This document shows positions 1-8,236 of a stretch of 17,479 nucleotides of DNA, one piece after another; positions within the stretch are counted from its first letter, which is position 1; each line of letters begins with the position of its first letter. The position numbers and the translations under genes are program-made. The notes below the pieces were generated by a model, which was not told where the DNA came from, ran no database searches, and saw only the letters and a list, made by a program, of their open reading frames with translations. Origin of the DNA: Gemmatimonadaceae bacterium (lineage in GTDB: Bacteria > Gemmatimonadota > Gemmatimonadetes > Gemmatimonadales > Gemmatimonadaceae); assembly GCA_013816695.1 (NCBI GenBank), contig JACDDZ010000010.1:1-17479 (forward strand). Direction: 5' to 3'.

Positions 1-1241
1 CCGCCGGCGATAATCCGGTCGGCAATCTGCGGAAGTCTGCCCAGTACTCCGAATACATAGCCACCAATGGTGTTGTAATCAGTCTCAGGAACAGAAAGAC
101 CGAAGTGCTCATTCAGCTCGCCGATGTGCGTGCTGCCAGGCACGAGAGTCTCACCGGCACGAACTTCGACAGCATCCTGTTCCGGCTCGTCATACTCGTC
201 GAGAATCTCTCCGACGATTTCCTCGAGCAGGTCTTCCATAGTCACCAGTCCCGCCGTGCCGCCATATTCGTCGAGAACCATCGCAAGATGTTCCTTCAGC
301 CGTTTAAAGTCGCCGAGCACATCCTCGACTTCGCGCGATCCGGGTATCACGTGCACAGGACGCACAACGCTGGCAAGTACGAATGCTTCTCCACGGCCTA
401 CCGAACCGCTCGGGCTGAGAACCGCAAGCAAATCCTTCGCTAGCACGAGCCCGACGACATCATCGATGCTTTCCCGATAAACAGGGTAGCGTGAGAATCC
501 GTTTTCCCGCACGGTCTCGAGCACTTCTTCCAGTGCGGCATCTTCCGCAAGCGCGATGATCTCGGTGCGAGGAGTCATCACTTCTCGCGCGGTTTTCTCG
601 GAGAAGTCGAAAACGTTGCCGAGGAGATCTGCATCCTGCTGTTTTAGCGCTCCACCTTCCTGCGACTGCTCGACGAGGATCTGAAGCTCCTCAGGCGAAT
701 GCACTGCATCTTCAGCGTTGCGCGCGCCCCTCTCGCCGAAAAGTGCGAGAATGAACTGCGACGAGCGATTGAGAATCCAGGTGAATGGAGTCGTAATCCA
801 GGCGAACAGCTGCAGCGGCGGTGCAAGCCAGCGCGCGAACTGTTCCGGGTGATTCAACGCGCCGGCTTTCGGAGTGAGCTCGCCGAAGACAACATGCAGA
901 AAAGTGATGACGACAATTGCCAGGGTCGCCCCAATAGTCATTGCGAGCGCGACATCCATTCCGAGCGGAAGGTGCGCAAACAGCTCGGCGAATGGCTCTT
1001 TCAGCGCGGATTCTGCCACCCATCCAAGACCAAGACTGGAGAGCGTGACGCCCAGCTGGCTTGCAGAGAGCAGCGAGCCGATGTTTCCAGTCGCACGCAG
1101 GGCTATTCGCGCTAGTTTATCACCCTTGCGGGTCATCGCCTCGAGGCGTGTCCGGCGGGAGCGTACAAGTGCGAACTCCGCGGCGACGAAAAAGCCGTTG
1201 AGGAGAACGAGAACTAAGATGAGAATCCAGCGTGCGAGCAC
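1..1241 (-). CDS. CNNM/CorC-family membrane protein with CBS pair (partial, C-terminus cut by window edge)
   Basis: About 413 codons are visible. The order matches the HlyC/CorC (CNNM) family: an N-terminal DUF21 membrane domain (about residues 1-190) opening with a hydrophobic helix followed by LNGFFVAAEFALVRSRR; the family signature VVFGELTPKAGALNHPE near residue 120; a CBS-domain pair introduced by KTAREVMTPRTEI (about 205-330); and the start of the C-terminal CorC_HlyC domain, which runs off the window after GRLPQIADRIIAG. Family members are inner-membrane proteins linked to Mg2+/Co2+ transport or resistance, with the CBS pair as a nucleotide-sensing regulatory module. The GTG at 1239-1241 is the first usable start, because an in-frame TAG lies four codons upstream (1251-1253). 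No clear Shine-Dalgarno is visible. It is divergent from the CDF metal-efflux gene across only 25 bp. The family call is secure; the transported ion is unknown. Confidence 0.9.
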   Translation of the reverse strand, partial: MLARWILILVLVLLNGFFVAAEFALVRSRRTRLEAMTRKGDKLARIALRATGNIGSLLSASQLGVTLSSLGLGWVAESALKEPFAELFAHLPLGMDVALAMTIGATLAIVVITFLHVVFGELTPKAGALNHPEQFARWLAPPLQLFAWITTPFTWILNRSSQFILALFGERGARNAEDAVHSPEELQILVEQSQEGGALKQQDADLLGNVFDFSEKTAREVMTPRTEIIALAEDAALEEVLETVRENGFSRYPVYRESIDDVVGLVLAKDLLAVLSPSGSVGRGEAFVLASVVRPVHVIPGSREVEDVLGDFKRLKEHLAMVLDEYGGTAGLVTMEDLLEEIVGEILDEYDEPEQDAVEVRAGETLVPGSTHIGELNEHFGLSVPETDYNTIGGYVFGVLGRLPQIADRIIAG

Positions 1242-1266
1242 ACTAACAAACTAGTAGAGCCAGACA

Positions 1267-2181
1267 GTGCGGCAATCCCACGACCATCATCATGGTCATT
1301 CCCACGGCCACGATTCTTCAGGCTCGATAAAGCGCCTGAGGCTCTCCCTGCTGCTCACGGCCACGCTTCTGGCTGCGGAAGTAGTCGGTGGCCTGCTCTC
1401 CAACTCAGTCGCCCTCCTCGCCGACGCCGGACACATGCTAACCGACGTTGGGGCGCTCGGACTTTCGCTCTTTGTCGCATGGTTCGCACAGCATGCGAGC
1501 ACGCCTCAAAAAACCTACGGTTACCTCCGATGGGAAATCCTCGCGGCGTTCCTGAACGGCGCGATGCTTCTGTTGATCTCCGTGTGGATCATGTGGGAGT
1601 CGGTCTTTCGGCTCAGGAATCCGGAGCCTATCGAAGGCGGACTGATGCTCTGGATCGCACTCGCCGGACTCGTGGTGAACATGGTCTCCGCGCGCATTCT
1701 CCATGGCGCTGCAACGGAGAGCGTCAACGTTCGCGGTGCGTACCTGCATGTAATTGGCGACATGCTCGCGTCCGTGGGCACTGTGGCGGCCGCGATCGTC
1801 ATTCACTACACGGGGTGGCTGGCAGCCGATCCGATCGCATCGTTTGTTACCACCGCGCTCATCATCCGCGGCGCGTGGAAACTTGTGCGCGAAGCAGTGG
1901 ACATTCTTCTCGAATCCACGCCGGAACACATTCCGGTGGACGCGGTCCGAAAGCAGCTTGAGGCGATTCCCAGAGTCGAATCGGTGCACGATCTTCACGT
2001 CTGGGCGCTGACGCCGCAGATGATCGCGATGAGCGTGCATGCGGTTGTTCGCGATGCGTCAGCTCACCAGCACGTCCTGGAGCATATTCACGACGCAATG
2101 CGTCTCTTTGGCATTGAGCACGTCACGGCGCAGCTTGAGTGCGAAGGAATGCAATTACGGGAAGCTCAGGGCCATCGATAA
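1267..2181 (+). CDS. Cation diffusion facilitator (CDF) metal efflux transporter, CzcD/ZitB type
   Basis: This 304-residue protein has the usual length and layout of a bacterial CDF proton-coupled efflux transporter for Zn2+ and related divalent metals. The N-terminus is His-rich (HDHHHGHSHGHD, residues 5-16), a typical cytosolic metal-binding tail. About six membrane helices lie between residues 26 and 205. TM2 carries ALLADAGHMLTD with H56 and D60, and TM5 carries LHVIGDMLASVG with H161 and D165; these two HxxxD pairs are the transport metal site of zinc-type CDFs. The C-terminal cytosolic domain (about 210-304) ends with SVHDLHVWALTP and His residues of the dimerisation and sensing domain. 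The GTG start is chosen because the His tail must be included; an ATG is lacking and no Shine-Dalgarno is evident. The neighbouring CNNM gene suggests a small divalent-metal homeostasis locus. Metal specificity is inferred only from HxxxD. Confidence 0.93.
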   Translation: MRQSHDHHHGHSHGHDSSGSIKRLRLSLLLTATLLAAEVVGGLLSNSVALLADAGHMLTDVGALGLSLFVAWFAQHASTPQKTYGYLRWEILAAFLNGAMLLLISVWIMWESVFRLRNPEPIEGGLMLWIALAGLVVNMVSARILHGAATESVNVRGAYLHVIGDMLASVGTVAAAIVIHYTGWLAADPIASFVTTALIIRGAWKLVREAVDILLESTPEHIPVDAVRKQLEAIPRVESVHDLHVWALTPQMIAMSVHAVVRDASAHQHVLEHIHDAMRLFGIEHVTAQLECEGMQLREAQGHR

Positions 2182-2193
2182 ATGGATCGAGCT

Positions 2194-2278
2194 CGCAGCT
2201 GGGAGATACGGCGGGTTTTGGGTTGTGGGTAGTTGGTTATGGGTTGAGCGGTTACTGCGTTACGGCTTTCAGCTGCGA
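2194..2278 (+). repeat. Intergenic repeat, copy A (direct repeat of 3570-3654)
   Basis: The stretch starts CGCAGCTGGGAGATACGG and continues with GGGTTGTGGGTAGTTGG and GAGCGGTTACTGCGTTAC. The first 70 bases match 3570-3639 with two mismatches seen by eye, and similarity continues more weakly to 2278. It lies between the CDF gene and the kinase gene. Two near-identical copies so close together suggest a dispersed intergenic repeat (MITE- or REP-like); it has no coding capacity. Confidence 0.75.
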
Positions 2279-2328
2279 CCGGTTAAACGGTCTCCGAATT
2301 GCACTCTGGATGACATATCCGGAGCCCC

Positions 2329-3558
2329 TTGGTTACAGCCACGCAAGACCCCCGTGCATCCAAATACAGCGACCTGCAAAGCGACTGTCCGCTCGCGGGT
2401 GCGCTCGCATCCAGGCTTCGCGATTCCAAGCGCGAGCTTGTGGGGCATTGGCTAAGCAGGATCAGCGAGCGGGTAAACCTCGACCCCAACCGGGTTTTCC
2501 CGACCGAAGACCTCCTCAACCACGTTCCAATCCTTGTCGAGGGAATTGCCGAGTACCTGGAGAACCCCGCCGCCGAAGTGAGCACGGATATTCCACTCGT
2601 GGCCAAGGCGAGGGAGCTGGGCGCACTCCGGCATGCACAGGGCTTCGATCCCTATGAAATTCTCAAGGAATACGAGATTCTGGGCGGAATCCTCTTTACG
2701 TATCTCGCGCGTGCCGCGGATGAAATACAGGAGCCCTGCGAAAAAGGGCAGCTGTTGGTCTGTGGTCACAGGTTATTTCGCGCGATCTCGATAATTCAGC
2801 AGACAACCACGGTTCACTATCTGCAGCTTGCCGACAAGAGAGTCGCGCACCGTGAAGACCATTTGCGCGCCTTTAATCGCGCCATCTCACACGAGATCAA
2901 GAACGACATCGGGACAATTATGGGTGCTTCGGAGCTCCTCGTCGCGATGCCCGATGTGCCGCGCGAAAAAGTTGTCGGGTTCGGCAATATGATCCTGAAG
3001 CACGCCCGCGCGATGCGTGATACAGTCAACAACCTCATGGCTATAGCGCGGCTCGGCGAGAATATTCGTCAGCATCGAAACGTGCAGCTGCCGGAAGCAG
3101 TCAAGGAGGCCTGCCGCCAGGTTCGTGAGGCAGCGCAGGCGGCCAACGTCGATCTGCGAATTTCTCCGGACATCCCTCCGCTGGAGGTGAATGCGGCGGT
3201 GGTGGAGCTGTGCCTCACGAATTATGTGAGCAATGCGATCAAGTATTCCGACCCTGAGCGGTCTGACTCTGTGGTCGAAATAGTCGCACTGATGGACGAG
3301 GCTTCCAGTGAAGTGGTGATCAGGGTGTGCGATAATGGACTAGGCGTGCCGGAGGACAAACGGGAGCGGCTGTTCGAACGTTTTTTTCGCGCGCACGAAA
3401 CTGTGACACGAGCCGAGGGCACCGGCCTGGGCTTGAGCATCGTACGGGAGACAGTCGAAGCGATCGGAGGGCGGGCATGGGCAGAGATACAGCCTGTCGG
3501 TTCGGTGTTCTGTTTTTCGCTGCCGCTTCGAAGGGAGCAGGACAGTCCAGAAGCGTAA
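2329..3558 (+). CDS. Soluble sensor histidine kinase with RsbRD-like N-terminal domain
   Basis: The protein has 409 residues and no membrane helix. The N-terminal region (about 20-165, LAGALASRLRDSKRELVGHW onward) is all-helical and resembles the RsbRD_N sensor domain found in RsbR-like proteins and some kinases. HisKA follows, with the phosphoacceptor in RAISHEIKNDIG (H188). HATPase_c shows an N box (NYVSNAIKYS, N298 and N302), G1 (DNGLGVP, 335-341), an F box (LFERFFRA) and G2 (GTGLGLSIV, 364-372), so all ATP-binding elements are intact. The TTG start is chosen because GGAG lies at 2321-2324 and the N-terminal domain requires it; the spacing of 4 nt is short. No response regulator is adjacent, so it is an orphan kinase in this window. 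The signal it senses is unknown. Copies of an intergenic repeat flank the gene on both sides. Confidence 0.9.
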   Translation: MVTATQDPRASKYSDLQSDCPLAGALASRLRDSKRELVGHWLSRISERVNLDPNRVFPTEDLLNHVPILVEGIAEYLENPAAEVSTDIPLVAKARELGALRHAQGFDPYEILKEYEILGGILFTYLARAADEIQEPCEKGQLLVCGHRLFRAISIIQQTTTVHYLQLADKRVAHREDHLRAFNRAISHEIKNDIGTIMGASELLVAMPDVPREKVVGFGNMILKHARAMRDTVNNLMAIARLGENIRQHRNVQLPEAVKEACRQVREAAQAANVDLRISPDIPPLEVNAAVVELCLTNYVSNAIKYSDPERSDSVVEIVALMDEASSEVVIRVCDNGLGVPEDKRERLFERFFRAHETVTRAEGTGLGLSIVRETVEAIGGRAWAEIQPVGSVFCFSLPLRREQDSPEA

Positions 3559-3569
3559 AGTATCGGGCG

Positions 3570-3709
3570 CGCAGCTGGGAGATAGGGCGGGTTTTGGGTT
3601 GTGAGTAGTTGGTTATGGGTTGAGCGGTTACTGCGTTACTGCTCTCGGTTGCGAAAAATTTAAAACGCCTTAACCGCTTCACCCGAAACCAACCACCCAC
3701 AACCCAATA
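3570..3709 (+). repeat. Intergenic repeat copy B plus inverted copy: long imperfect hairpin
   Basis: Positions 3570-3654 are a second copy of the 2194-2278 repeat. Directly after it, 3661-3709 reads as a diverged reverse complement of the repeat core: AACCACCCACAACCCA at the far end pairs with TGGGTTGTGAGTAGTT near 3594. The two arms (about 44 nt each, roughly 80% complementary by eye) enclose an AT-rich loop near 3637-3662. Read as RNA this makes a long stem between the kinase gene and typA. It could act as a transcription barrier, or be a palindromic mobile repeat. Confidence 0.7.
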
Positions 3710-3758
3710 CGCGCACTTCCTGCCAGTGAACGAGGCACCTGTCTTTGTATCTGTCGGG

Positions 3759-3764
3759 TACAAT
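3759..3764 (+). promoter_or_regulatory. Possible -10 element upstream of typA
   Basis: TACAAT lies 31 nt before the typA ATG and matches the sigma-70 -10 consensus at five of six positions. There is no good -35 hexamer at 16-18 nt upstream (CACCTG at 17 nt). It is the best promoter-like motif in the non-repeat part of this gap. Confidence 0.25.
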
Positions 3765-3795
3765 CAGAGGATCTGTCTGACTATCTTTCGTTGCT

Positions 3796-5640
3796 ATGCC
3801 AGTCCAGCAGTCAATTCGCAATATCGCCATTATCGCGCACGTTGATCATGGCAAGACGACGCTCGTGGACAAGATGCTCCGCCAGGCGGGTGCTTTCCGT
3901 GAAAATCAGGTTGTCGCAGAGCGCGTAATGGATTCGAATCCGCTCGAGCGCGAGCGGGGAATCACTATCCTTGCCAAGAACACCTCCGTTCGCTGGAAGG
4001 GAACGAAAATCAACATTGTTGATACTCCCGGCCACGCTGATTTCGGTGGAGAAGTGGAGCGTATTCTCCGCATGGTTGACGGAGTCCTGCTTGTGGTCGA
4101 TGCGTTCGATGGCCCAATGCCGCAGACCCGTTTCGTTCTGAGGAAGGCGCTCGCGCTGGGCCGCACACCGATCGTAGTCATCAACAAGATCGATCGCCCG
4201 GGTGCGGACCCGATGCGCGTGCATGATGAAGTGCTCGACCTGTTCATCGAACTAGAGGCGGACGAAGCGCAGCTCGAGGCCCCCGTCGTGTACGCATCCG
4301 CTCGCGAAGGTGTCGCGACCATGGACATGGACGTCACTCCCGTAGACCTGACGCCGCTGTTCAATACGATTCTCAAGAGTGTCCCGGCGGCACCGAATGA
4401 TGTCGCGAGCCCGTATCAGATGCTCGTGTCGACCATCGACTATTCACCTTACCTTGGACGACTGGCAATTGGCCGGATTGAAAGGGGAACGGTGCGCGTG
4501 GGAGAACAGGTTTCGCTGTTGAGCATTGGACTGACGACTGTGCAGCAGGCTCGGGTCACAAAGCTGTTCGTGTATGAAGGCCTGGAACGGGTCGAGGTTC
4601 AGGAAGCCTTCGCTGGGGATGTCGTGTCGCTTGCGGGGCTGGAAGATGTCGACATAGGTTCGACTGTAACTGATCCAGCTGCCCAGGAACCGCTGGAGGG
4701 AATATCGGTTGAAGAGCCGACAATTTCTGTTGATTTCCTCGTGAACAACTCTCCATTCGCGGGTCGGGAAGGAAAGTTCGTGACCTCGCGGCAGCTGCGG
4801 GAGCGCCTGTACAAGGAGCTGGAGCGGAACGTTGCGCTGCGTGTTGAGGACACAGACGCCACTGATACGTGGACAGTGCAGGGGCGCGGTGAGCTGCACC
4901 TGACGATCCTCATGGAGACGATAAGGCGCGAAGGATTTGAATTCCAGGTCTCCCGCCCGCGCGTCATCACTCGCGAATCGTCGACTGGCGAGCGGCTGGA
5001 GCCATATGAGGAGCTCTCCATCGACGTCCCCGAGGAATTTCTGGGCGCCGTTATCGAGAAACTTGGTCCTCGTCGCGCTGAAATGATCGAAATGAAGAAT
5101 CCCGGCCAGGGGATGGTTCGGCTCTTGTATAAGATCCCGGCGCGGGGACTTTTCGGTTACAGATCGGAGTTCATGACCGATACGCGCGGCACCGGAATTA
5201 TGCACCACAGGTTCCTCGAATACGGTCCGTGGGCCGGACCGCTTGCGGGGCGCATGCGGGGCACCCTAGTTTCGATGGAAGCTGGTGTTATTGTTGCTTT
5301 TGCACTGGCCAACCTGGCGGAGCGCTCGACCCTGTTCGTCTCGCCCGGTGATAAAGTGTATGAAGGGATGCTGGTCGGCGAGAATTCGCGTTCGGGTGAC
5401 ATGGATGTAAACCCGACGAAAGAAAAGAAGCTGACGAACATGCGGTCCAAGTCGACTGACGAAAACATTCAACTTGAGCCACCGCGCGAAATGACGCTTG
5501 AAAGTGCGCTCGAGTACATCGAAGAAGATGAGTTGATTGAGATCACGCCCGAGGCGATAAGGCTGAGGAAGCGATTCCTCGCTGCAAATGATCGTAAGAA
5601 GCTGTCGCGAGAAGCAAAACGGGAGCGTGCAGCTCTCTAA
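3796..5640 (+). CDS. typA: Translational GTPase TypA/BipA
   Basis: This 614-residue protein has the usual length and domain order of TypA/BipA, a ribosome-binding GTPase of the EF-G/LepA class that assists 50S assembly and translation under stress or at low temperature. The G domain is complete: G1 AHVDHGKTT (14-22), G2 RGIT (54-57), G3 DTPGH (76-80) and G4 NKID (130-133). The domain II beta-barrel follows (about 205-300), then the EF-G III/V-like domains. The BipA-specific C-terminal domain includes [20 protein letters not shown] and the late [25 protein letters not shown] segment (quoted in part: [21 protein letters not shown]), a hallmark distinguishing BipA from EF-G and LepA. The ATG start begins just before the first beta strand and matches family N-termini; no strong Shine-Dalgarno is seen. 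It appears intact and is probably a single-copy housekeeping gene. Confidence 0.97.
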   Translation: MPVQQSIRNIAIIAHVDHGKTTLVDKMLRQAGAFRENQVVAERVMDSNPLERERGITILAKNTSVRWKGTKINIVDTPGHADFGGEVERILRMVDGVLLVVDAFDGPMPQTRFVLRKALALGRTPIVVINKIDRPGADPMRVHDEVLDLFIELEADEAQLEAPVVYASAREGVATMDMDVTPVDLTPLFNTILKSVPAAPNDVASPYQMLVSTIDYSPYLGRLAIGRIERGTVRVGEQVSLLSIGLTTVQQARVTKLFVYEGLERVEVQEAFAGDVVSLAGLEDVDIGSTVTDPAAQEPLEGISVEEPTISVDFLVNNSPFAGREGKFVTSRQLRERLYKELERNVALRVEDTDATDTWTVQGRGELHLTILMETIRREGFEFQVSRPRVITRESSTGERLEPYEELSIDVPEEFLGAVIEKLGPRRAEMIEMKNPGQGMVRLLYKIPARGLFGYRSEFMTDTRGTGIMHHRFLEYGPWAGPLAGRMRGTLVSMEAGVIVAFALANLAERSTLFVSPGDKVYEGMLVGENSRSGDMDVNPTKEKKLTNMRSKSTDENIQLEPPREMTLESALEYIEEDELIEITPEAIRLRKRFLAANDRKKLSREAKRERAAL

Positions 5641-5715
5641 CAATTCGGGGGTAATAAGGGTATGTGGTACACGTTCGAGTCGTTAGAAGCCGAAGAATTC
5701 AGGGGAGCAATCCCA

Positions 5716-5985
5716 ATGAGCGCGGCAACACCGGCCAGCGACGACGATCCCGAAGACGAGATCGTGGAAGATGATCTCGACGACGACGACCTGGATGACG
5801 ATGACGATCTCGACGTTCTGGACGACGAAGAAGACGATGCCCTGGAAGATGACGACGATGATGACGACGACGATGATGACGATTTCGACGATCTCGACGA
5901 CGATCTTGTAGACCTGGATGATGAGTACGACATCGAGGATGAAGAGCGCCCTCGTCCGGGACATCCGGGCAAGTACGACGATTGA
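5716..5985 (+). CDS. Small, extremely Asp-rich acidic protein
   Basis: From the ATG at 5716 the protein has 89 residues; from residue 8 on it is almost entirely Asp and Glu, including a run of 12 Asp, with scattered Leu, Val and Phe, and ends in RPRPGHPGKYDD. I cannot assign a function. Possible roles are a polyanionic partner for a basic or nucleic-acid-binding protein, or cation binding. The start at 5716 is preferred because GGAG lies at 5703-5706 with 9 nt spacing and the preceding codons lack the GC3 bias; an in-frame ATG at 5662 would add 18 residues (MWYTFESLEAEEFRGAIP) and sits 21 nt after typA. Same-strand proximity suggests co-transcription with typA. The GAC/GAT alternation supports selection on protein rather than a simple DNA repeat. 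The Ser-rich minus-strand frame opposite it is a shadow. Confidence 0.7.
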   Translation: MSAATPASDDDPEDEIVEDDLDDDDLDDDDDLDVLDDEEDDALEDDDDDDDDDDDDFDDLDDDLVDLDDEYDIEDEERPRPGHPGKYDD

Positions 5986-6046
5986 CCAGGGTTTACGGCT
6001 CGGGTAAATTTCAAGGTTCTTGGCGGTACGCGAATGCGGCCCCTAG

Positions 6047-6120
<74 letters not shown>

Positions 6121-6136
6121 TAAACTTCAACTTCTT

Positions 6137-6171
6137 ATCCCGCATCGACTTCACGCTGGTGCGGGATTTTT
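6137..6171 (+). terminator. Rho-independent terminator after tRNA-Ile (element-supplied)
   Basis: The stem ATCCCGCA (6137-6144) with TGCGGGAT (6160-6167) is perfect, with a 15-nt loop, and runs into five T. It would end the tRNA-Ile transcript. A similar terminator follows attR at 17414-17446. Confidence 0.8.
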
Positions 6172-6194
6172 GTATCCCTGCACGAAACCACTCT

Positions 6195-6218
6195 GCTGTC
6201 GATTCACGCTGTCGATTC
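6195..6218 (+). repeat. Candidate integrase arm-type sites, left end
   Basis: GCTGTCGATTC occurs twice, at 6195-6205 and 6208-6218 (13 nt start to start). The pair overlaps the integrase stop codon, about 75-100 bp inside attL. The same undecamer pair occurs at 17229-17251 near the other end. Paired direct repeats in such positions are typical arm-binding sites of lambda-type integrases; their function here is inferred. Confidence 0.6.
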
Positions 6219-7433
6219 GCGAGGAATCAAACTCGCCCTCCGTTCTTCGCGACCTCGAAGAGCGGACCTCATCGTCACCTGGTCGGCCTGCTGATAGACC
6301 GTCATGACGGTCAGAGCACTTCTCCAGCCGCCCAAATGGCAAAGGTCGGCCATCGGAGTATCGGACTTCATGTCATTGACGAACTTTCGCCGTAGGCTGT
6401 GCCACCCCAAACGGGCGGTGGAAGAAAGCTTCGCCCGCTTCGCTGCGCGACGCCACCAATCCCTGACGAGATGTCGCGAACAGGGAGTAGAAGGATTGGC
6501 GGGAGATGGAAACAACCAACTATTTCCGATGGCCGGGTTTTCCTTTTGGCGTTTCTCAAGCGCCCTCACAGCTTCGTCTGAAAGCGGTGCTACGTGCTCC
6601 ATGCCGATCTTGTCGTTCTCTGCCCGCCAGACGATCCGTCTCTCTTTTAGATCCACATCATTCCATCGCAGTTGGCGGATTGCCCCGATCCGATGCCCCG
6701 TTTCGTGAGCAAGAATGAGTGCCAATTCGAAATGCTGGCCCACCTGCGCGCCTACGCGCTGCAACGCTTGATACTGGTCGTCACTAAGCAGTGGCCTGCG
6801 AGGGCTCTCCTCTCGAGGAATAGGTAGCCCCTTAAGCGGATTCCGCTCGAGCAGGGGATTACCTCGCCCGTCACCGCCGGTCATTGCCCAATTGAAAACT
6901 GATAGAAGGAACTTCAGATCGTAGGCGATCTGCCGATCCCGAACTCCGGTTTCATTTTCTTTTGCTTTACGTCCGACCGGCCGCAAAGTCCCGCGCCGAC
7001 GCTCATGAATGAACTTGTCCCAGTCCCTACGATTCAGAGTTGAGATCTTCCTGTTCCCACCCCAACTGCGCTTGAAGAGCTCCGCCGCGCGGTGATCATG
7101 AGCTCTTTTGCTCGCCCCCTTCATGGGGGTTACCTCACGCATATAGATGTCAAACAGTGAGTTCAGCGTCGCTTCGCTAACGCGTGCGCGCTCCGGTTTA
7201 CTGAATGCGGCAGCAAGTTCGTCCGCCTTACTCTTTGCAGCCGTACGGTCGTTGTGACCCGCGGAGATTCGTACTCGTCGCACCTGATCGGTGTCGGGCA
7301 CCCTCTCGTAGAACTCGAAGAAGATCTTGTTGCGAGCCAAGTCCTCATACGCTCGTACACGATTTCTTCCTCGCTCTCCGGCGCTGTAGCTCCAGCCTTT
7401 TCTTTTTGCGCTAGCCATTGTCGTCTCTCTCAT
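6204..7433 (-). CDS. int: Site-specific tyrosine recombinase / integrase
   Basis: This 409-residue protein mediates integration and excision between the tRNA-Ile att sites. It has an N-terminal arm-binding-like region (1-90), a SAM-like core-binding domain (about 90-200, LFDIYMREVTPMKG onward) and a catalytic domain (about 215-395). Catalytic residues can be placed: R248 in HETGHRIGAIRQLRW, K275 in ENDKIGMEH, H345 and R348 in WHSLRR, W370 in HLGGWRS where most members have H or W, and the nucleophile Y380 in MTVYQQ. The set is complete, so it should be active. The ATG at 7431-7433 lies inside the end of the upstream HTH gene; a second in-frame ATG five codons later (MASAKRKG) is also possible. 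Overlap suggests translational coupling with the excisionase-like gene. It reads toward attL, the usual orientation for tRNA-inserted islands. Confidence 0.95.
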   Translation of the reverse strand: MRETTMASAKRKGWSYSAGERGRNRVRAYEDLARNKIFFEFYERVPDTDQVRRVRISAGHNDRTAAKSKADELAAAFSKPERARVSEATLNSLFDIYMREVTPMKGASKRAHDHRAAELFKRSWGGNRKISTLNRRDWDKFIHERRRGTLRPVGRKAKENETGVRDRQIAYDLKFLLSVFNWAMTGGDGRGNPLLERNPLKGLPIPREESPRRPLLSDDQYQALQRVGAQVGQHFELALILAHETGHRIGAIRQLRWNDVDLKERRIVWRAENDKIGMEHVAPLSDEAVRALEKRQKENPAIGNSWLFPSPANPSTPCSRHLVRDWWRRAAKRAKLSSTARLGWHSLRRKFVNDMKSDTPMADLCHLGGWRSALTVMTVYQQADQVTMRSALRGREERRASLIPRESTA

Positions 7434-7800
7434 GTCTCGAGGTTACGACGGACCGCGCGATCTGCCCCTTACTGGTAATAGGTATGATTGCTTCAGCCGG
7501 GGCGTCGCGCAAGGCGAGAGGTTTTGCGGGTAGGTCTCCTCGACGGACGCGCGGACTCCGAGGGCGGCCAACGTTCGCAATGGTTCCTTTTCGAACGCAA
7601 CGGCCAATGTGATCTCTTGAATAGCCTGACACTTCTGCAGCTTCAGCCAGAGTGAGCTTGTCTTCGTCTTCGGACCGAAGGATTGCCTCGAGATCGGCCA
7701 ACAGGTCCGCGATGACTTGTGCTCCCTCGACTTGCGCGGAATAACGCGTCCATTCCTCTGCCTTTCTCCGCCAATTGTCACTGAACTCTGTAAATGTCAT
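7411..7800 (-). CDS. Small HTH protein, probable excisionase / recombination directionality factor
   Basis: The protein has 129 residues from the ATG at 7798-7800, chosen because AGAGG and AAGGA lie just upstream; an alternative start at 7860 would add 20 residues. Residues 49-90 (LTLAEAAEVSGYSRDHIGRC, then a G-T-I turn) form a MerR-like winged helix-turn-helix of the type used by excisionases and helix-turn-helix domain family 17 proteins. The preceding part is a charged helix. Its end overlaps the integrase start by 23 nt on the same strand, the classic xis-int arrangement, so it probably controls excision direction. It is longer than the shortest phage Xis proteins, so a regulator of int is the alternative. 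Confidence 0.7.
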   Translation of the reverse strand: MTFTEFSDNWRRKAEEWTRYSAQVEGAQVIADLLADLEAILRSEDEDKLTLAEAAEVSGYSRDHIGRCVRKGTIANVGRPRSPRVRRGDLPAKPLALRDAPAEAIIPITSKGQIARSVVTSRHERDDNG

Positions 7801-8236
7801 CGCCTCTAATCCTTGTATAAACGACCCGTTTCGGGTGGAGCGAAGGTCGGGGCTAACCACCGACTCCCTGCAGTCGATCGCCTTTGTACGAAGAGACTGT
7901 TTTCATGCGTTCCTCACCTCTCTTTCTCGTGAAGTAGACGCAAGGACGGAGTTTCATCAGCTTTCCCTCTTACGAGGGGGTCGGTTTGGTTTGACGGGCT
8001 CCCTAATTCCCGTCGAGGCATTTGGTTGGGGTACCTCGTAGCGTTGGGATCCACCGCGGATCCACCCCCTGATTACTTCTCCCTTCCCGTTGTTGTAGCA
8101 GCATCTCTCCTGCTGCGCCGGAAGACGGTGTCAGAATCCGGTCGTACAGGGATGAGTTTGGGGCTGGGAACTCTTTGGCGATGCCGCGCTTTTTGCTCGA
8201 ACGTGAAAAGCGCGGAGGCGGGCCTTTGAGACTGAA
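7801..8236. other. Gene-poor stretch upstream of xis-int
   Basis: No frame in this stretch looks coding to me; the plus-strand open frames here have low-complexity composition and no recognisable start context. It probably holds the promoter for the minus-strand xis-int pair. Visible structure: the direct repeat GGATCCACC at 8048-8056 and 8059-8067, and a small perfect hairpin GCAGCA/TGCTGC at 8098-8116, which has no T-run on either side and so is not a convincing terminator for the 8237-9031 gene. Confidence 0.4.

Noticed and set aside
1438..2040. 200-codon minus-strand frame inside the CDF gene
   Set aside because: Shadow of the clearly assigned transporter; composition is Arg/His-rich, typical of antisense frames.
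4444..5208. 254-codon minus-strand frame inside typA
   Set aside because: Shadow of a strongly conserved gene on the other strand; no recognisable motif.
8045..8067. GGATCCACC tandem as a site-specific element or the start of a repeat array
   Set aside because: Only two short copies, no further periodicity; best treated as chance.
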